A DNA stretch of 64,000 bases, taken from contig NZ_UHCT01000001.1 of assembly GCF_900458435.1 (NCBI RefSeq), positions 1,302,001 through 1,366,000 on the forward strand. Reading direction: 5' to 3'. The notes beneath the pieces were generated by a model that saw nothing but the letters and a program-made list of their open reading frames with translations, was not told the origin of the DNA and searched no databases. The position numbers were made by a program, and so were the translations under genes. Below are positions 53,226-63,483 of the stretch, piece by piece (position 1 is the first letter of the stretch; the number at the start of each line of letters is the position of its first letter). The DNA is from Staphylococcus carnosus (GTDB lineage: Bacteria > Bacillota > Bacilli > Staphylococcales > Staphylococcaceae).

Positions 53226-54572
53226 ATGTCAACAGTAGCTTTTCATACCTTAGGTTGTAAAGTTAACCATTATGAAACTGAAGCGATTTGGCAATTATTT
53301 AAAGATGCTGGTTATGATCGTGTAGAATTCGATACTAACGCCGATGTCTTTGTTATAAATACATGTACTGTAACGAATACTGGAGATAAAAAGAGTAGAC
53401 AAATTATAAGACGAGCTATTCGAAAAAATCCAGATGCGGTTGTTTGTGTTACAGGTTGTTATGCACAAACGTCGTCTGCTGAAATAATGGAAATTCCTGG
53501 GGTCGACGTTGTTGTAGGTACACAAGACCGTACAAAACTACTTGATTATATTGAAGAATTTAAGGTTGAACGCCAACCTATTAATGGTGTTGGAAATATT
53601 ATGAAAAATAGAAAATATGAAGAATTAGAAGTGCCATACTTTACTGATAGAACACGTGCTTCTCTTAAAATACAAGAAGGTTGTAATAACTTCTGTACTT
53701 TTTGTATAATTCCTTGGGCACGCGGTTTAATGCGATCTAGAGATCCTGAAAAAGTAGTTGAACAAGCAACAACATTAGTGAATTCTGGATACAAAGAGAT
53801 TGTACTAACAGGTATTCATACAGGTGGTTATGGTCAAGATTTGAAAGATTATAATTTAGCTCAATTATTACGTGATCTTGAAACAATTGATGGACTCGAG
53901 CGTATTAGAATTTCTTCAATTGAAGCTAGTCAATTAACTGATGAAGTTATTAATGTTATTTCAAATTCTAATAAAGTAGTACGTCATCTGCATGTACCAC
54001 TTCAATCAGGTTCAGATAGTGTTCTTAAAAGAATGCGAAGAAAATATTCAATGGCGCATTTTTCCGAACGCCTGATGAAATTACATGAAGCATTGCCTGG
54101 GTTAGCTGTTACAAGTGATGTTATTGTAGGATTCCCTGGAGAAACAGAAGAAGAATTCCAAGAAACATATGATTTCATTTTAAAACATCACTTTTCTGAA
54201 CTGCATGTTTTCCCTTATTCTGCACGTACTGGTACACCGGCGGCTAGAATGGATGACCAAATTGATGAAAGTATTAAAAATGAACGTGTTCATAAACTAA
54301 TTGAATTAAGCAATCAGTTAGCTAAAGAATATGCTTCTCATTTTGAAAATGAAGTATTAGAAGTAATACCAGAAGAAGCTGGAGAAGCACCTGGTACTCT
54401 TGTTGGGTATGCCGATAATTACATGAAAGTTGAATTTGAAGGTGACGATTCATTAATAGGAGAGTTGGTTCGTGTTAAAATTACACAAGCTGGATATCCA
54501 TTGAATCAAGGACATGTAGTTAGAGTTATTGACCATGCATCTAACCGTAGTGAATTTACTGCTATTATTTAA
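53226..54572 (+). CDS. mtaB: tRNA-t6A37 methylthiotransferase MtaB
   Basis: MtaB (YqeV) converts t6A37 to ms2t6A37 in ANN-decoding tRNAs. The 448-residue protein has the N-terminal UPF0004 domain (FHTLGCKVNHYETEA, NTCTVT, VTGCYAQ), the radical-SAM cluster CNNFCTFC, and a C-terminal TRAM domain. ATG at 53226 has GGGGTGA five bases upstream; an ATG at 53223 and a GTG at 53217 are less well placed. It acts on the same t6A that TcdA at 14387 dehydrates. Confidence 0.94.
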   Translation: MSTVAFHTLGCKVNHYETEAIWQLFKDAGYDRVEFDTNADVFVINTCTVTNTGDKKSRQIIRRAIRKNPDAVVCVTGCYAQTSSAEIMEIPGVDVVVGTQDRTKLLDYIEEFKVERQPINGVGNIMKNRKYEELEVPYFTDRTRASLKIQEGCNNFCTFCIIPWARGLMRSRDPEKVVEQATTLVNSGYKEIVLTGIHTGGYGQDLKDYNLAQLLRDLETIDGLERIRISSIEASQLTDEVINVISNSNKVVRHLHVPLQSGSDSVLKRMRRKYSMAHFSERLMKLHEALPGLAVTSDVIVGFPGETEEEFQETYDFILKHHFSELHVFPYSARTGTPAARMDDQIDESIKNERVHKLIELSNQLAKEYASHFENEVLEVIPEEAGEAPGTLVGYADNYMKVEFEGDDSLIGELVRVKITQAGYPLNQGHVVRVIDHASNRSEFTAII

Positions 54573-54596
54573 GATTCAAAAAATTAATTATTCTAA

Positions 54597-54625
54597 TTGA
54601 CCCCAACTATCATATATATTATACT
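54597..54625 (+). promoter_or_regulatory. Promoter of rpsU
   Basis: -35 TTGACC (54597-54602), 17-base spacer and -10 TATACT (54620-54625), close to consensus. Confidence 0.75.
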
Positions 54626-54635
54626 TATGAATGCG

Positions 54636-54653
54636 TAGCATATAGTTATGCTA
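54636..54653 (+). promoter_or_regulatory. Hairpin in the rpsU leader
   Basis: TAGCATA and TATGCTA enclose a four-base loop in the rpsU 5' UTR, about 50 bases before the start. It resembles the inverted repeat in the rpsT leader in size and place; an autoregulatory role is inferred. Confidence 0.4.
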
Positions 54654-54702
54654 TGTATATGAAAATAAAGTTCCGTTGATATTTGGAGGGAGGGAAATAC
54701 AG

Positions 54703-54879
54703 ATGTCTAAAACAGTAGTCCGTAAAAACGAATCACTTGAAGATGCTTTACGCCGTTTCAAACGCTCAGTTTCAAAAAGCGGTACAATTCAAGAAGTACG
54801 TAAACGTGAATTTTACGAAAAACCAAGTGTTAAACGTAAAAAGAAATCAGAAGCTGCACGTAAACGTAAATTTAAATAA
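54703..54879 (+). CDS. rpsU: Ribosomal protein S21
   Basis: S21 is a small basic 30S protein that helps mRNA recruitment. The 58-residue protein is complete: [22 protein letters not shown] at the start and the Arg/Lys-rich [15 protein letters not shown] end. ATG at 54703 follows GAGGGAGGG; the open frame upstream overlaps that site. It is transcribed alone and ends in a hairpin. Confidence 0.97.
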
Positions 54880-54937
54880 TTGATATGTCTGTTGACTCCC
54901 TCAACAACAAATATGAATTATATAAATGCAGTTTTCG

Positions 54938-54984
54938 AAGGTCATATATATTACCAATTCAGGTAGTATTTATGGCCTTTTTCT
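54938..54984 (+). terminator. Terminator after rpsU
   Basis: AAGGTCATA pairs with TATGGCCTT (one G-T) and inner ACC/GGT pairs, then T5. No other feature is seen in the about 200 bases to the next gene. Confidence 0.75.
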
Positions 54985-55085
54985 TTTATTTTAAAATCAA
55001 AATATATTTTCTATAAATTCACTCTTTTATAACTATAATTCCTTTAAGTAGTCATGTATAATGAAAATGAGAGCGAGGTGAATTT

Positions 55086-55802
55086 ATGTCACATCCAACT
55101 GGAATTTTACATAATATTTCAGTGTTTCAGACTAGTCAAAGCCCCTTTATGCAATATTTAGGTGAGATTATTACAAGTCCTCTTGTATCGTTAATCTTGA
55201 CTTGCATCATTTTTCTTGGTTTCCTATATCAACTTTATTCAAAACGTACAAATTTTGCTGGAATTATTGCCGCGCTAGCCTTATTAATCCTTTTTTTAGG
55301 TTATTTAATTCAAGGAGAAGTATCATTAATTTCAATCGGTCTTTTTATAATTGGCATAATACTTCTTATTATTGAATTTTTTATAGTCGGAGCGATTATT
55401 GGGATAATCGGTATTGTTTTGATTGCGATAAGTATGATTATGTTAGGCAATAATATTTTATGGATGTTAATAAATGTTGTTATTGCATTTATTTTATCAA
55501 TTATTGAATGGGTGATATTGGTGAAAGGGTTTAATAAAAAGCTGTCTTTATTTGAAAAAGTTATATTAAGGGATTCTACGACTTCTGAAGCCGGATATAC
55601 TTCACATGATGACCGCTCTGATTTAGTAGGTCAAATTGCTGAAACTCTTACAGAACTTCGACCAGCAGGTATAATATCTTTGAATGATGAACGTATTGAT
55701 GCTGTTTCGGACGGCACATTTATTCAACGCGGTGTCAAAGTAAAAGTAACCCAAGTTGAAGGTACAAGAGTAGTAGTAAGGGAATTACCTCAAAATAGTT
55801 AA
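55086..55802 (+). CDS. NfeD-family membrane protein (YqeZ type)
   Basis: NfeD proteins are partners of flotillin/stomatin proteins in membrane microdomains. The 238-residue protein has about five hydrophobic helices (roughly 32-50, 57-75, 78-97, 98-117, 121-142) and a C-terminal soluble OB-fold domain (LVGQIAETLTELRPAGIISLNDERIDAVSDG). It is the short form without the N-terminal protease domain. It starts behind GCGAGGTG and is 19 bases before floA, the expected partner. Confidence 0.9.
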   Translation: MSHPTGILHNISVFQTSQSPFMQYLGEIITSPLVSLILTCIIFLGFLYQLYSKRTNFAGIIAALALLILFLGYLIQGEVSLISIGLFIIGIILLIIEFFIVGAIIGIIGIVLIAISMIMLGNNILWMLINVVIAFILSIIEWVILVKGFNKKLSLFEKVILRDSTTSEAGYTSHDDRSDLVGQIAETLTELRPAGIISLNDERIDAVSDGTFIQRGVKVKVTQVEGTRVVVRELPQNS

Positions 55803-55821
55803 ATTATAAAGGAGAGTCTAT

Positions 55822-56808
55822 ATGTTAATACCACTTATTATTATTATTGTGATTGCGATAATTGCATTATTGATCTTATTTTCATTTGTGCCGATTGGGT
55901 TATGGATTTCAGCAATTGCTGCAGGCGTAAAAGTAAATATCGGTACATTAATTGGAATGCGCTTAAGACGCGTTTCACCTCGAAAAGTAATTGCTCCATT
56001 AATCAAAGCTCATAAAGCAGGTTTAAATCTTACTACAAATCAACTTGAGTCACATTACTTAGCAGGAGGAAATGTGGATAGAGTTGTAGATGCTAACATT
56101 GCTGCACAACGTGCTGACATTAATCTTCCATTTGAACGAGGTGCTGCTATTGATTTAGCTGGACGTGATGTACTTGAGGCTGTTCAAATGTCAGTAAATC
56201 CTAAAGTAATTGAAACACCATTTATTACAGGTGTAGCAATGAATGGTATTGAAGTAAAAGCTAAAGCAAGAATCACAGTACGCGCTAACATTTCTAGATT
56301 AGTTGGTGGTGCTGGCGAAGAAACAATTATTGCTCGTGTAGGTGAGGGTATAGTTTCGACAATCGGTTCTAGTGAGCACCATACTGTAGTTTTAGAAAAT
56401 CCTGACAATATTTCTAAAACTGTTTTAAGTAAAGGTCTGGATTCTGGTACAGCCTTTGAAATTTTATCAATTGATATTGCTGATGTAGACATTGGTAAGA
56501 ATATCGGTGCAGACTTACAAACTGAACAAGCACTGGCTGATAAAAATATTGCACAAGCAAAAGCTGAAGAACGTCGTGCAATGGCTGTAGCTTCTGAACA
56601 AGAAATGAAAGCAAAAGTACAAGAAATGCGTGCGAAAGTTGTAGAAGCAGAATCTGAGGTTCCGCTAGCAATGTCTGAGGCGCTTAGAAAAGGTAATATC
56701 GGTGTAAAAGATTATTATAATTTAAAGAATATTGAAGCTGATACAGGAATGCGCGAATCTATTAATCAAAGAACACATTCAGATGATAACGAGTCACCAG
56801 ATAAGTAA
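55822..56808 (+). CDS. floA: Flotillin-like protein FloA
   Basis: FloA organises functional membrane microdomains. The 328-residue protein has an N-terminal membrane-inserted segment ([27 protein letters not shown]), the SPFH/PHB-type domain ([29 protein letters not shown]), and an Ala/Glu-rich helical region ([24 protein letters not shown]). Ribosome site AAAGGAGAG. It is followed by a third gene of unknown function in the same operon. Confidence 0.96.
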   Translation: MLIPLIIIIVIAIIALLILFSFVPIGLWISAIAAGVKVNIGTLIGMRLRRVSPRKVIAPLIKAHKAGLNLTTNQLESHYLAGGNVDRVVDANIAAQRADINLPFERGAAIDLAGRDVLEAVQMSVNPKVIETPFITGVAMNGIEVKAKARITVRANISRLVGGAGEETIIARVGEGIVSTIGSSEHHTVVLENPDNISKTVLSKGLDSGTAFEILSIDIADVDIGKNIGADLQTEQALADKNIAQAKAEERRAMAVASEQEMKAKVQEMRAKVVEAESEVPLAMSEALRKGNIGVKDYYNLKNIEADTGMRESINQRTHSDDNESPDK

Positions 56809-56821
56809 AAGAGGTGATTAA

Positions 56822-57463
56822 ATGAGTATTGGTCTCATAATTTTTATTATAAGTATTGTTATTTCATTAATTACTGCAATCAATGATAAAAGCCATAAAA
56901 AGCGCCAAAATCAACAACCTAGAACTCAACAACCACGTCAACAACCAAGCGCTGAAAGAAAAGAGAAAAAAAGCATTTTCGAACAATTAGGAGAAACATT
57001 TGAAGAATTACAAAAGGAATTTGATGATTCTTCAAAAAATGTTTCAAATGACAAAAAGCCTAATACAAGTCAATCCAGAAGAATTGAAAATGTTGATCGT
57101 AGTCGCGACAGAACAAACCGCCAAGTCGAAGAGAACAGAACACAATCCAGAAATGTCAGCCAAAAGGATTTGGAGGCTATCCAGGAATTGAATGATTCAT
57201 TAAATAATGAATTGACATCTTATAGATCTGACATAGATCGAGAAAAAGAAAAGCAACTAGCTATAATTGAAAGACGTGCTCAAAAAATTATCAATGATAA
57301 ATACCTTTCAAATAGAGCTAAACAAGTAAGGTTGAAACAATTATTTTCTGACAGAAACATGCTAGGAAATCAACAAAATCAAAACTTACGCTTTGACGAT
57401 AATGAAATATTGAATGGTATTATATGGTCAGAAATTTTAAAAAAGCCGAAACAACTTCAATAA
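56822..57463 (+). CDS. Membrane-anchored, charged hypothetical protein
   Basis: The 213-residue protein has one N-terminal hydrophobic helix (about 2-20) and then a long hydrophilic tail rich in Gln, Arg, Asn, Lys and Asp, probably largely disordered, with a helical segment near the end (EKEKQLAIIERRAQKIINDKYLSN). I recognise no domain. Its position 13 bases behind floA with AGAGGTG suggests an accessory of the NfeD-FloA microdomain system. That is inference from context. Confidence 0.85.
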   Translation: MSIGLIIFIISIVISLITAINDKSHKKRQNQQPRTQQPRQQPSAERKEKKSIFEQLGETFEELQKEFDDSSKNVSNDKKPNTSQSRRIENVDRSRDRTNRQVEENRTQSRNVSQKDLEAIQELNDSLNNELTSYRSDIDREKEKQLAIIERRAQKIINDKYLSNRAKQVRLKQLFSDRNMLGNQQNQNLRFDDNEILNGIIWSEILKKPKQLQ

Positions 57464-57476
57464 AAATTTATTAAGA

Positions 57477-57510
57477 TTAGGTGCCAATTTTTGGTACCTA
57501 ATTTTTTTAG
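57477..57510 (+). terminator. Terminator of the nfeD-floA operon
   Basis: ATTAGGTGCCA pairs with TGGTACCTAAT (one G-T), followed by T7. Confidence 0.9.
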
Positions 57511-57533
57511 GTTCGACCATAATCATTATCGGA

Positions 57534-57561
57534 TTATAAATACAAGAGAACATGATATAAT
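57534..57561 (+). promoter_or_regulatory. Promoter of the phoH-ybeY operon
   Basis: -35 TTATAA (57534-57539), 16-base spacer and consensus -10 TATAAT (57556-57561), about 120 bases before phoH. Confidence 0.6.
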
Positions 57562-57683
57562 AAGGGCATGAATATGTAGGAATTATAGCTAAGTCCGTAA
57601 ATTCCGTTCGAAATAATATTCTGCATCTTAAATTTAATACTACAGACTACAAGATAGCTGTATTTACGAAAAGGAGTTAATGT

Positions 57684-58631
57684 ATGCCAGGAATAATAGT
57701 TATTGATGATATCAATCAAGCCCAAGCTCTAATTGGAAATAACGATGAAAACATACAAGCAATTGAAGAAGCATTTGAAGTTATTATACATGCGAGAGGG
57801 CAAGAAATAGCTGTAAAAGGGCAACAACAAGAGGAAATTGAAAAAGCAGAAGCTGTTATCAAAAACTTACTTAAAGTAATTGATCAAGGTGTGACAATCA
57901 ATCTCAAAGATGTAGAAGCAGCAATTAAAATGGCCCAGAAAGGTTCAATCAATCATTTAGTCGATTTATATGATGAATCGATTACAAAAGATGCATATGG
58001 TAAAACAATTCGTGCTAAAACTATGGGTCAAAGACTATATTTAAATGCGATGAAACATAATGATTTAGTATTTGGTATTGGACCTGCGGGGACAGGTAAA
58101 ACATTCTTAGCTGTTGTTTATGCTGCAAAAGAATTAAGACAAGGTAATGTGAAAAGAATAGTGTTGACTCGTCCTGCTGTTGAAGCTGGTGAATCACTTG
58201 GATTTTTACCAGGTGATTTAAAAGAAAAAGTTGATCCTTATTTGCGACCTTTATATGATGGTTTGCATACGGTTTTAGGACCTGAGCAAACTGCTAGATT
58301 TATTGAAAGAGGTATAATAGAAGTCGCGCCATTAGCTTATATGCGTGGACGCACTTTAGATGATGCATTTGTTATTTTAGATGAAGCACAAAACACAACT
58401 CATGCACAAATGAAAATGTTTTTAACTAGATTAGGTTTCGGATCTAAAATGGTTGTGACAGGTGATATGACACAAGTTGATTTACCACGCGGAATTAAAA
58501 GTGGTTTAAAACAGGCGGTTAAAAGACTGGCTGGTGTAAAAGGCATTAGTGTTCAAAAATTAGACCAAAGTGATGTTGTACGTCATCCACTGGTAAGTAA
58601 AATTATCGACCGTTATGAAGGGGATGAATAA
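57684..58631 (+). CDS. phoH: PhoH-family ATPase
   Basis: PhoH/YbeZ is a P-loop ATPase linked to RNA metabolism and functionally to the neighbouring YbeY. The 315-residue protein has Walker [25 protein letters not shown], Walker [11 protein letters not shown] and [18 protein letters not shown] precedes the ATG. ybeY starts five bases after its stop. Confidence 0.95.
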   Translation: MPGIIVIDDINQAQALIGNNDENIQAIEEAFEVIIHARGQEIAVKGQQQEEIEKAEAVIKNLLKVIDQGVTINLKDVEAAIKMAQKGSINHLVDLYDESITKDAYGKTIRAKTMGQRLYLNAMKHNDLVFGIGPAGTGKTFLAVVYAAKELRQGNVKRIVLTRPAVEAGESLGFLPGDLKEKVDPYLRPLYDGLHTVLGPEQTARFIERGIIEVAPLAYMRGRTLDDAFVILDEAQNTTHAQMKMFLTRLGFGSKMVVTGDMTQVDLPRGIKSGLKQAVKRLAGVKGISVQKLDQSDVVRHPLVSKIIDRYEGDE

Positions 58632-58636
58632 TCAAA

Positions 58637-59098
58637 ATGTTTACAATTGATTTTACAGATCATACTGGCGAAGTAAATTCAGAATGGTATCAACAAATAG
58701 ATAACTTGCTTACTTTTGCAAAAAAGGAAGAAAAAATTGAAGATGATGCAGAATTATCTGTTACTTTCGTAAATAAGCAAGAAATTCAAGAAATTAATAG
58801 AGACTATAGAAATAAAGATAAAGTTACAGATGTAATTTCATTTGCACTAGAAGAAGATGAACCGGATATTGAAGGTTTAGATATGCCAAGAGTTCTTGGA
58901 GATATAATAATTTGTGCTGATGTCGCTAAAGAACAAGCAGAAGAATATGGCCACTCCTTCGAAAGGGAGTTAGGGTTTTTAGCACTGCATGGTTTTCTAC
59001 ATTTACTTGGGTATGATCATATGAATGAAGCAGATGAAAAAGAGATGTTTGGACGTCAAAAACTAATTTTAGATAATTATGGTTTGACGAGAGATTAG
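58637..59098 (+). CDS. ybeY: Endoribonuclease YbeY
   Basis: YbeY is a zinc metalloendoribonuclease in 16S rRNA maturation. The 153-residue protein has the zinc motif [11 protein letters not shown] near residues 117-127 and the catalytic-region segment [12 protein letters not shown]. It is the second gene of the phoH-ybeY-dgkA-cdd-era-recO operon. Confidence 0.97.
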   Translation: MFTIDFTDHTGEVNSEWYQQIDNLLTFAKKEEKIEDDAELSVTFVNKQEIQEINRDYRNKDKVTDVISFALEEDEPDIEGLDMPRVLGDIIICADVAKEQAEEYGHSFERELGFLALHGFLHLLGYDHMNEADEKEMFGRQKLILDNYGLTRD

Positions 59099-59101
59099 CA
59101 A

Positions 59102-59440
59102 ATGAAACGATTTAAATACCCTATTCATGGTTTTATAACTATTATAAAAAAAGATAAGAATTATTTACTACATCTTTTAACTGCAATTGTAGTTATATCA
59201 GCAGGTATTTTATTTGGCATCTCAAAAATAGAATGGTTAGTAATCATACTTTTAATTGCACTAGTATTATCATTTGAGGCAATAAATACTGCAGTAGAGT
59301 ATGTAGTAGATTTAGTAACGGATGAATATAAGCCACTTGCTAAGCGAGCAAAAGATACAGCAGCTTTAAGCGTACTTGTCATCTCAATTGCTGCGGGTAT
59401 TATTGGTCTTATAATTTTTATCCCTTACATTTTTAAATAA
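59102..59440 (+). CDS. dgkA: Diacylglycerol/undecaprenol kinase family protein
   Basis: The 112-residue integral membrane protein has three hydrophobic helices (about 24-39, 44-58, 88-110) and the active-site signature FEAINTAVEYVVD of the DgkA family. In Gram-positives the substrate is usually undecaprenol rather than diacylglycerol. It starts three bases after ybeY; the ribosome site is weak, suggesting coupling. Confidence 0.94.
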   Translation: MKRFKYPIHGFITIIKKDKNYLLHLLTAIVVISAGILFGISKIEWLVIILLIALVLSFEAINTAVEYVVDLVTDEYKPLAKRAKDTAALSVLVISIAAGIIGLIIFIPYIFK

Positions 59441-59460
59441 TCAATAAAAGAGGGAATTAT

Positions 59461-59868
59461 ATGGCTTATACAAATGAACATTTTAAAAAGGTAAGAGAAG
59501 CTCAAAGCCGTTCTTATTCACCGTATAGCAAATTTAAAGTAGGCGCATATCTACGTACGAAAGACGGGAATGAATTTTATGGTGCAAACGTTGAAAATGC
59601 TGCATATGGAGAGGCCATTTGTGCTGAACGCTCAAGTCTAGTCGCAGCAATCAGCCAAGGCTATAATCCTGGTGACTTTGAATCTCTTACAATTACAGTA
59701 GATGCAGATAATCCATCATCACCTTGTGGTTCTTGTCGCCAAGTAATTAAAGAGTTATGTGATGATGATATGCCAATTTACTTAACCAATCATAAAGGCG
59801 ATATGATTGAAACTAATATTAACGACTTACTTCCATTAGGATTTTCAGGAAAGGATTTGAATATATGA
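59461..59868 (+). CDS. cdd: Cytidine deaminase
   Basis: Cdd deaminates cytidine and deoxycytidine in salvage. The 135-residue protein has [13 protein letters not shown], the catalytic CAERSS (zinc Cys and Glu) and PCGSCRQV. Ribosome site AGAGGGA. Its stop overlaps the era ATG by four bases. Confidence 0.97.
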
Positions 59869-60764
59869 CAGAACATAAATCTGGGTTTGTTGCTATTATT
59901 GGCAGACCCAATGTAGGTAAATCTACATTTATGAACAGGGTTCTTGGACATAAAATTGCAATTATGTCTGATAAAGCTCAAACAACAAGAAATAAAATAC
60001 ATGGGGTTATGACAGAAGACGATGCTCAAATAATTTTTGTAGATACTCCAGGTATTCACAAGCCCAAACATAAATTGGGTGATTATATGATGAAAGTTGC
60101 TAAAAATACACTTACGGAAGTAGATGCAGTCATTTTTATGGTCAATGCTAATGAAGAAATAGGCCGTGGCGATGAATATATCATGGAGATGTTAAAAAAT
60201 ATTAAAACTCCAGTATTTTTAGTTATTAATAAAATTGATCTTGTGCATCCAGACCAAATTATGCCTATCATTGAAAGCTACGAGAAACATATGCATTTTA
60301 CTGAAGCTGTACCAATGTCAGCGTTGGAAGGATTAAATGTAGACCACTTTATTAATGTACTAAAATCATATATGCCAGAAGGCCCTCAGTATTATCCAGA
60401 TGGACAAATTTCTGACCATCCTGAACAATTTGTAGTGAGTGAATTAATACGTGAAAAAGTATTACATCTAACAAGTGAAGAAATTCCACACTCAATTGGT
60501 GTCAATGTAGACCGTATGGTAAAACAATCTGAAGACAGAGTTAGAATTGAAGCAACAATTTATGTTGAAAGAGATTCTCAAAAAGGGATTGTAATTGGCA
60601 AAGGTGGTAAAAAATTAAAAGAAATTGGCAAGAGGGCCAGAATTGATATTGAAAACTTGTTAGGATCAAAAGTTTATCTTGACCTCTGGGTAAAAGTTCA
60701 AAAAGATTGGCGTAACAAAGTCAATTTTATCCGTCAAATGGGTTATATTGAAGACCAAGATTAA
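59865..60764 (+). CDS. era: Ribosome-assembly GTPase Era
   Basis: Era binds the 3' end of 16S rRNA and is essential for 30S assembly. The 299-residue protein has G1 [10 protein letters not shown]3 [11 protein letters not shown]4 NKIDLVHP and a C-terminal KH domain with [13 protein letters not shown]. It overlaps cdd by four bases and is 13 bases before recO's open frame. Confidence 0.98.
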
Positions 60765-60789
60765 TTAGAAAAGGTCGGTGAATCCTCTA

Positions 60790-61545
60790 ATGTTGATGAA
60801 ACAGAAGGGAATTATCATTAAATCAGTCGACTATGGAGAATCCGATAAAATCATCACGATTTTAAACGAAAATGGTGCTAAAGTGCCATTAATGGTTAAA
60901 AGAGCTAAAAAAAGCAAAACAGGTTTGCAAGCAAATACACAATTATTTGTTCATGGATTATTTATCTATGCTAAGTTGAGAGGTCTCGGTATATTAAACT
61001 CGATAGATGTTATCAATCAAAATTATCAGTTGAGACTAGATATTTATGATAGTAGTTTTGCAGCATTGTGTGCTGAAATAATAGATAAATCAATGGAAGA
61101 TGAAGAAATTTCTAATTTCAATTTTAAACTTTTAGAATTTTGTTTAAATCGAATCAAAGAGAAAGATAGCGCGCAATTGATGTCGATAATTGTATTGCTA
61201 AAAAAAATGCCATCTTTTGGCTTCAGTATTGATTTTGATAAATGTTCAATTTCAGAAGAAAACGATCAATCTAAATTAATTGCTTTTAGTTTTAAATATC
61301 ATGGTGTTATTTCTGAACAATATATTGATCGTGATCCTCATGCTATTAATATTTCAAATAAAACATTATATTTAATGGATATTCTACAAAAATTACCCAT
61401 AGACAACATGAATCATCTAAATATACATCAAAATATTCTAAATGAAATGTCTGATTTATTAATTATGTTGTATAGAGAGTATTCTGGTATTTTCTTCAAA
61501 AGTCAGAAACTAATAAACCAATTAAAACGTTTGGAAGCTAAATGA
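60790..61545 (+). CDS. recO: DNA repair protein RecO
   Basis: RecO works with RecR and RecF to load RecA on SSB-coated DNA. The 251-residue protein has an N-terminal OB fold ([37 protein letters not shown]) and a helical C-terminal domain; the zinc-binding Cys cluster of many RecO proteins is absent. The ATG at 60790 (MLMKQKGI) agrees with other staphylococci; an in-frame GTG at 60778 lies in the ribosome-site region GGTCGGTG. Confidence 0.93.
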
Positions 61546-61584
61546 AAAGAACGCCGTATCTGTTAATCTACGGCGTTCTTTTCT
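61545..61584. terminator. Bidirectional terminator, recO / glyS
   Basis: AAAAGAACGCCGTA (61545-61558) pairs perfectly over 14 bases with TACGGCGTTCTTTT (61569-61582), flanked by A- and T-rich ends. It serves both convergent genes. Confidence 0.93.
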
Positions 61585-61593
61585 TCATTTATA

Positions 61594-62985
61594 TTAGAAT
61601 CTTACTTTTTCAGAAATGAAATCATTCAGTTCTGAAATAGGCATACGTACTTGTTCCATTGAATCTCTGTCACGAACTGTAACTTGTTGATCTTCAAGAG
61701 AATCAAAATCAAAAGTGATACAGTAAGGTGTACCAATCTCATCTTGACGACGATAACGTTTACCAATTGATTGAGATTCATCAAAATCAACTGTGAAGTT
61801 CTCGCTTAACTGTTCATATACTTTAATTGCTTCTTCTGATAATTTTTTACTTAATGGTAAAACAGCTGCTTTATACGGCGCAATTGCAGGGTGGAAGTGT
61901 AATACTGTTCTTTCATCTTTACTACCTTCGACGCCTTCACGATCATAAGCATCACAAAGGAAAGCTAATGTTACACGGTCAGCACCTAGTGAAGGCTCAA
62001 TGCAATACGGAATGTATTTTTCATTAGTTTCTGGATCGTGATATTTGAAATCGTCGCCTGAAAATTCACTATGTTGTTTTAAGTCATAATCAGTACGGCT
62101 TGCAATTCCCCATAGTTCTCCCCAACCAAACGGGAATTTATATTCAATATCAGTAGTTGCATTAGAATAGTGAGATAATTCATCTTCATCATGATCACGA
62201 AGACGAATACTATCATTTTTGATACCTAAGTCTAAAAGCCATTTTTCAGCAAATGTTTTCCAATAGTTTTGCCATTCGATTTCTTCTCCTGGTTTGCAGA
62301 AGAATTCTAATTCCATTTGTTCGAATTCACGAGTTCTGAAGATAAAATTACCTGGTGTTATTTCATTACGGAATGATTTACCAATTTGACCAATACCAAA
62401 TGGTAATTTCTTACGCATAGAACGTTGCACATTTTTATAATTTACAAATATACCTTGCGCTGTTTCTGGACGTAAAAATATTTCATTAGTTGAATCTTCA
62501 GTAACACCTTGGAAAGTTTTAAACATTAAATTGAATTGTCTAATATCAGTCCAATTTGAAGTGCCGCTAACTGGGTCTTTAATTCCTTCTTCATCAATAA
62601 TACGTTTCATTTCATCAAAGCTTAATCCATCAGCAATGAAATTTTCGTCACCTTTTTCATTTTGCATATAATCTTCGATTAGCTTATCTGCTCGATAACG
62701 GATTTTGCTATCTTTGTTATCGATCATTGGATCATTAAAGTTCCCTAAATGACCTGATGCTTCCCATGTTCTAGGGTTCATTAAAATAGCAGCATCTAGT
62801 CCGACATTATATGGTGATTGAGAAATGAATTTTTTCCACCATGCTTGTTTAATATTATTTTTTAATTCGACACCTAAAGGACCATAGTCCCATGTGTTTG
62901 ATAAACCACCATAAATTTCACTACCTGGAAAAACGAAACCTCTATGCTTCGCAAGTTGTACAACAGAATCCATATCTTTTGCCAT
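61594..62985 (-). CDS. glyS: Glycyl-tRNA synthetase (single-chain, alpha2 type)
   Basis: This class II synthetase is the eukaryote/archaea-like dimeric form used by staphylococci (GlyQS). The 463-residue protein has [22 protein letters not shown] at the start, motif 2 [22 protein letters not shown], motif 3 [19 protein letters not shown] and a C-terminal anticodon-binding domain. Ribosome site GAGGAGTG. It is alone in its transcript, under a glycine T-box. Confidence 0.97.
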
Positions 62986-63009
62986 TTTTCAACACTCCTC
63001 TTTTTAAAT

Positions 63010-63190
63010 AAAAAAAACGCCCCAAGATAACGAAATAAGCATTTCGAAATCTTGGGACGAGTTATTTTAAATTATCATAATTAATTATAACCCGCGGTTC
63101 CACCCAAATTAGTGTAGACACTCGCTTAAATTATTAAATTTTCAGGCCAATTTGTTTGTTAAGCTCTCACCGTCCTTAACTCGCTTCATA
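63010..63190 (-). ncRNA. T-box leader of glyS (Gly specifier)
   Basis: Reading on the minus strand, GGGTGGAACCGCGGG (63105-63091) is the T-box; the terminator stem CGTCCCAAGAT / ATCTTGGGGCG (63059-63049, 63028-63018) with a T-run follows. GGC (63148-63146) is the likely glycine specifier. The about 40-base distance between specifier and T-box fits the compact glyQS class lacking stem II. Specifier placement is inferred. Confidence 0.9.
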
Positions 63191-63194
63191 TCTC

Positions 63195-63223
63195 ATTCTA
63201 ATGCATCTCAAATTTAAATACAA
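63195..63223 (-). promoter_or_regulatory. Promoter of the glyS leader
   Basis: On the minus strand -35 TTGTAT (63223-63218), 17-base spacer and -10 TAGAAT (63200-63195), starting the T-box transcript near 63188. Confidence 0.6.
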
Positions 63224-63398
63224 GTAAATATATCATTTGCTATCCAAAAGATAATATTGTTTGAGTAACCAGTTAATCAATATGTTTAAAATGGTTTAAA
63301 TTATAAAAATTATTGGATTAAGTAAGTCAATAGAATATTAAAAAACTCAATATCTGAATTACACTTCATATTGTCTCCAAATAATGAGATAATAATTA

Positions 63399-63428
63399 TT
63401 GGAAAATTAGTATGACTCATTATATAAT
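63399..63428 (+). promoter_or_regulatory. Possible promoter of ccpN
   Basis: -35 TTGGAA (63399-63404), 18-base spacer and -10 TATAAT (63423-63428). The rest of the about 200 bases between the glyS promoter and this point is AT-rich, with no feature recognised. Confidence 0.55.
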
Positions 63429-63483
63429 ACATTTCGAAGAAAAAAAGTAATAATAGTAGGGTGATGAGAAGGGGTGAAGACAT

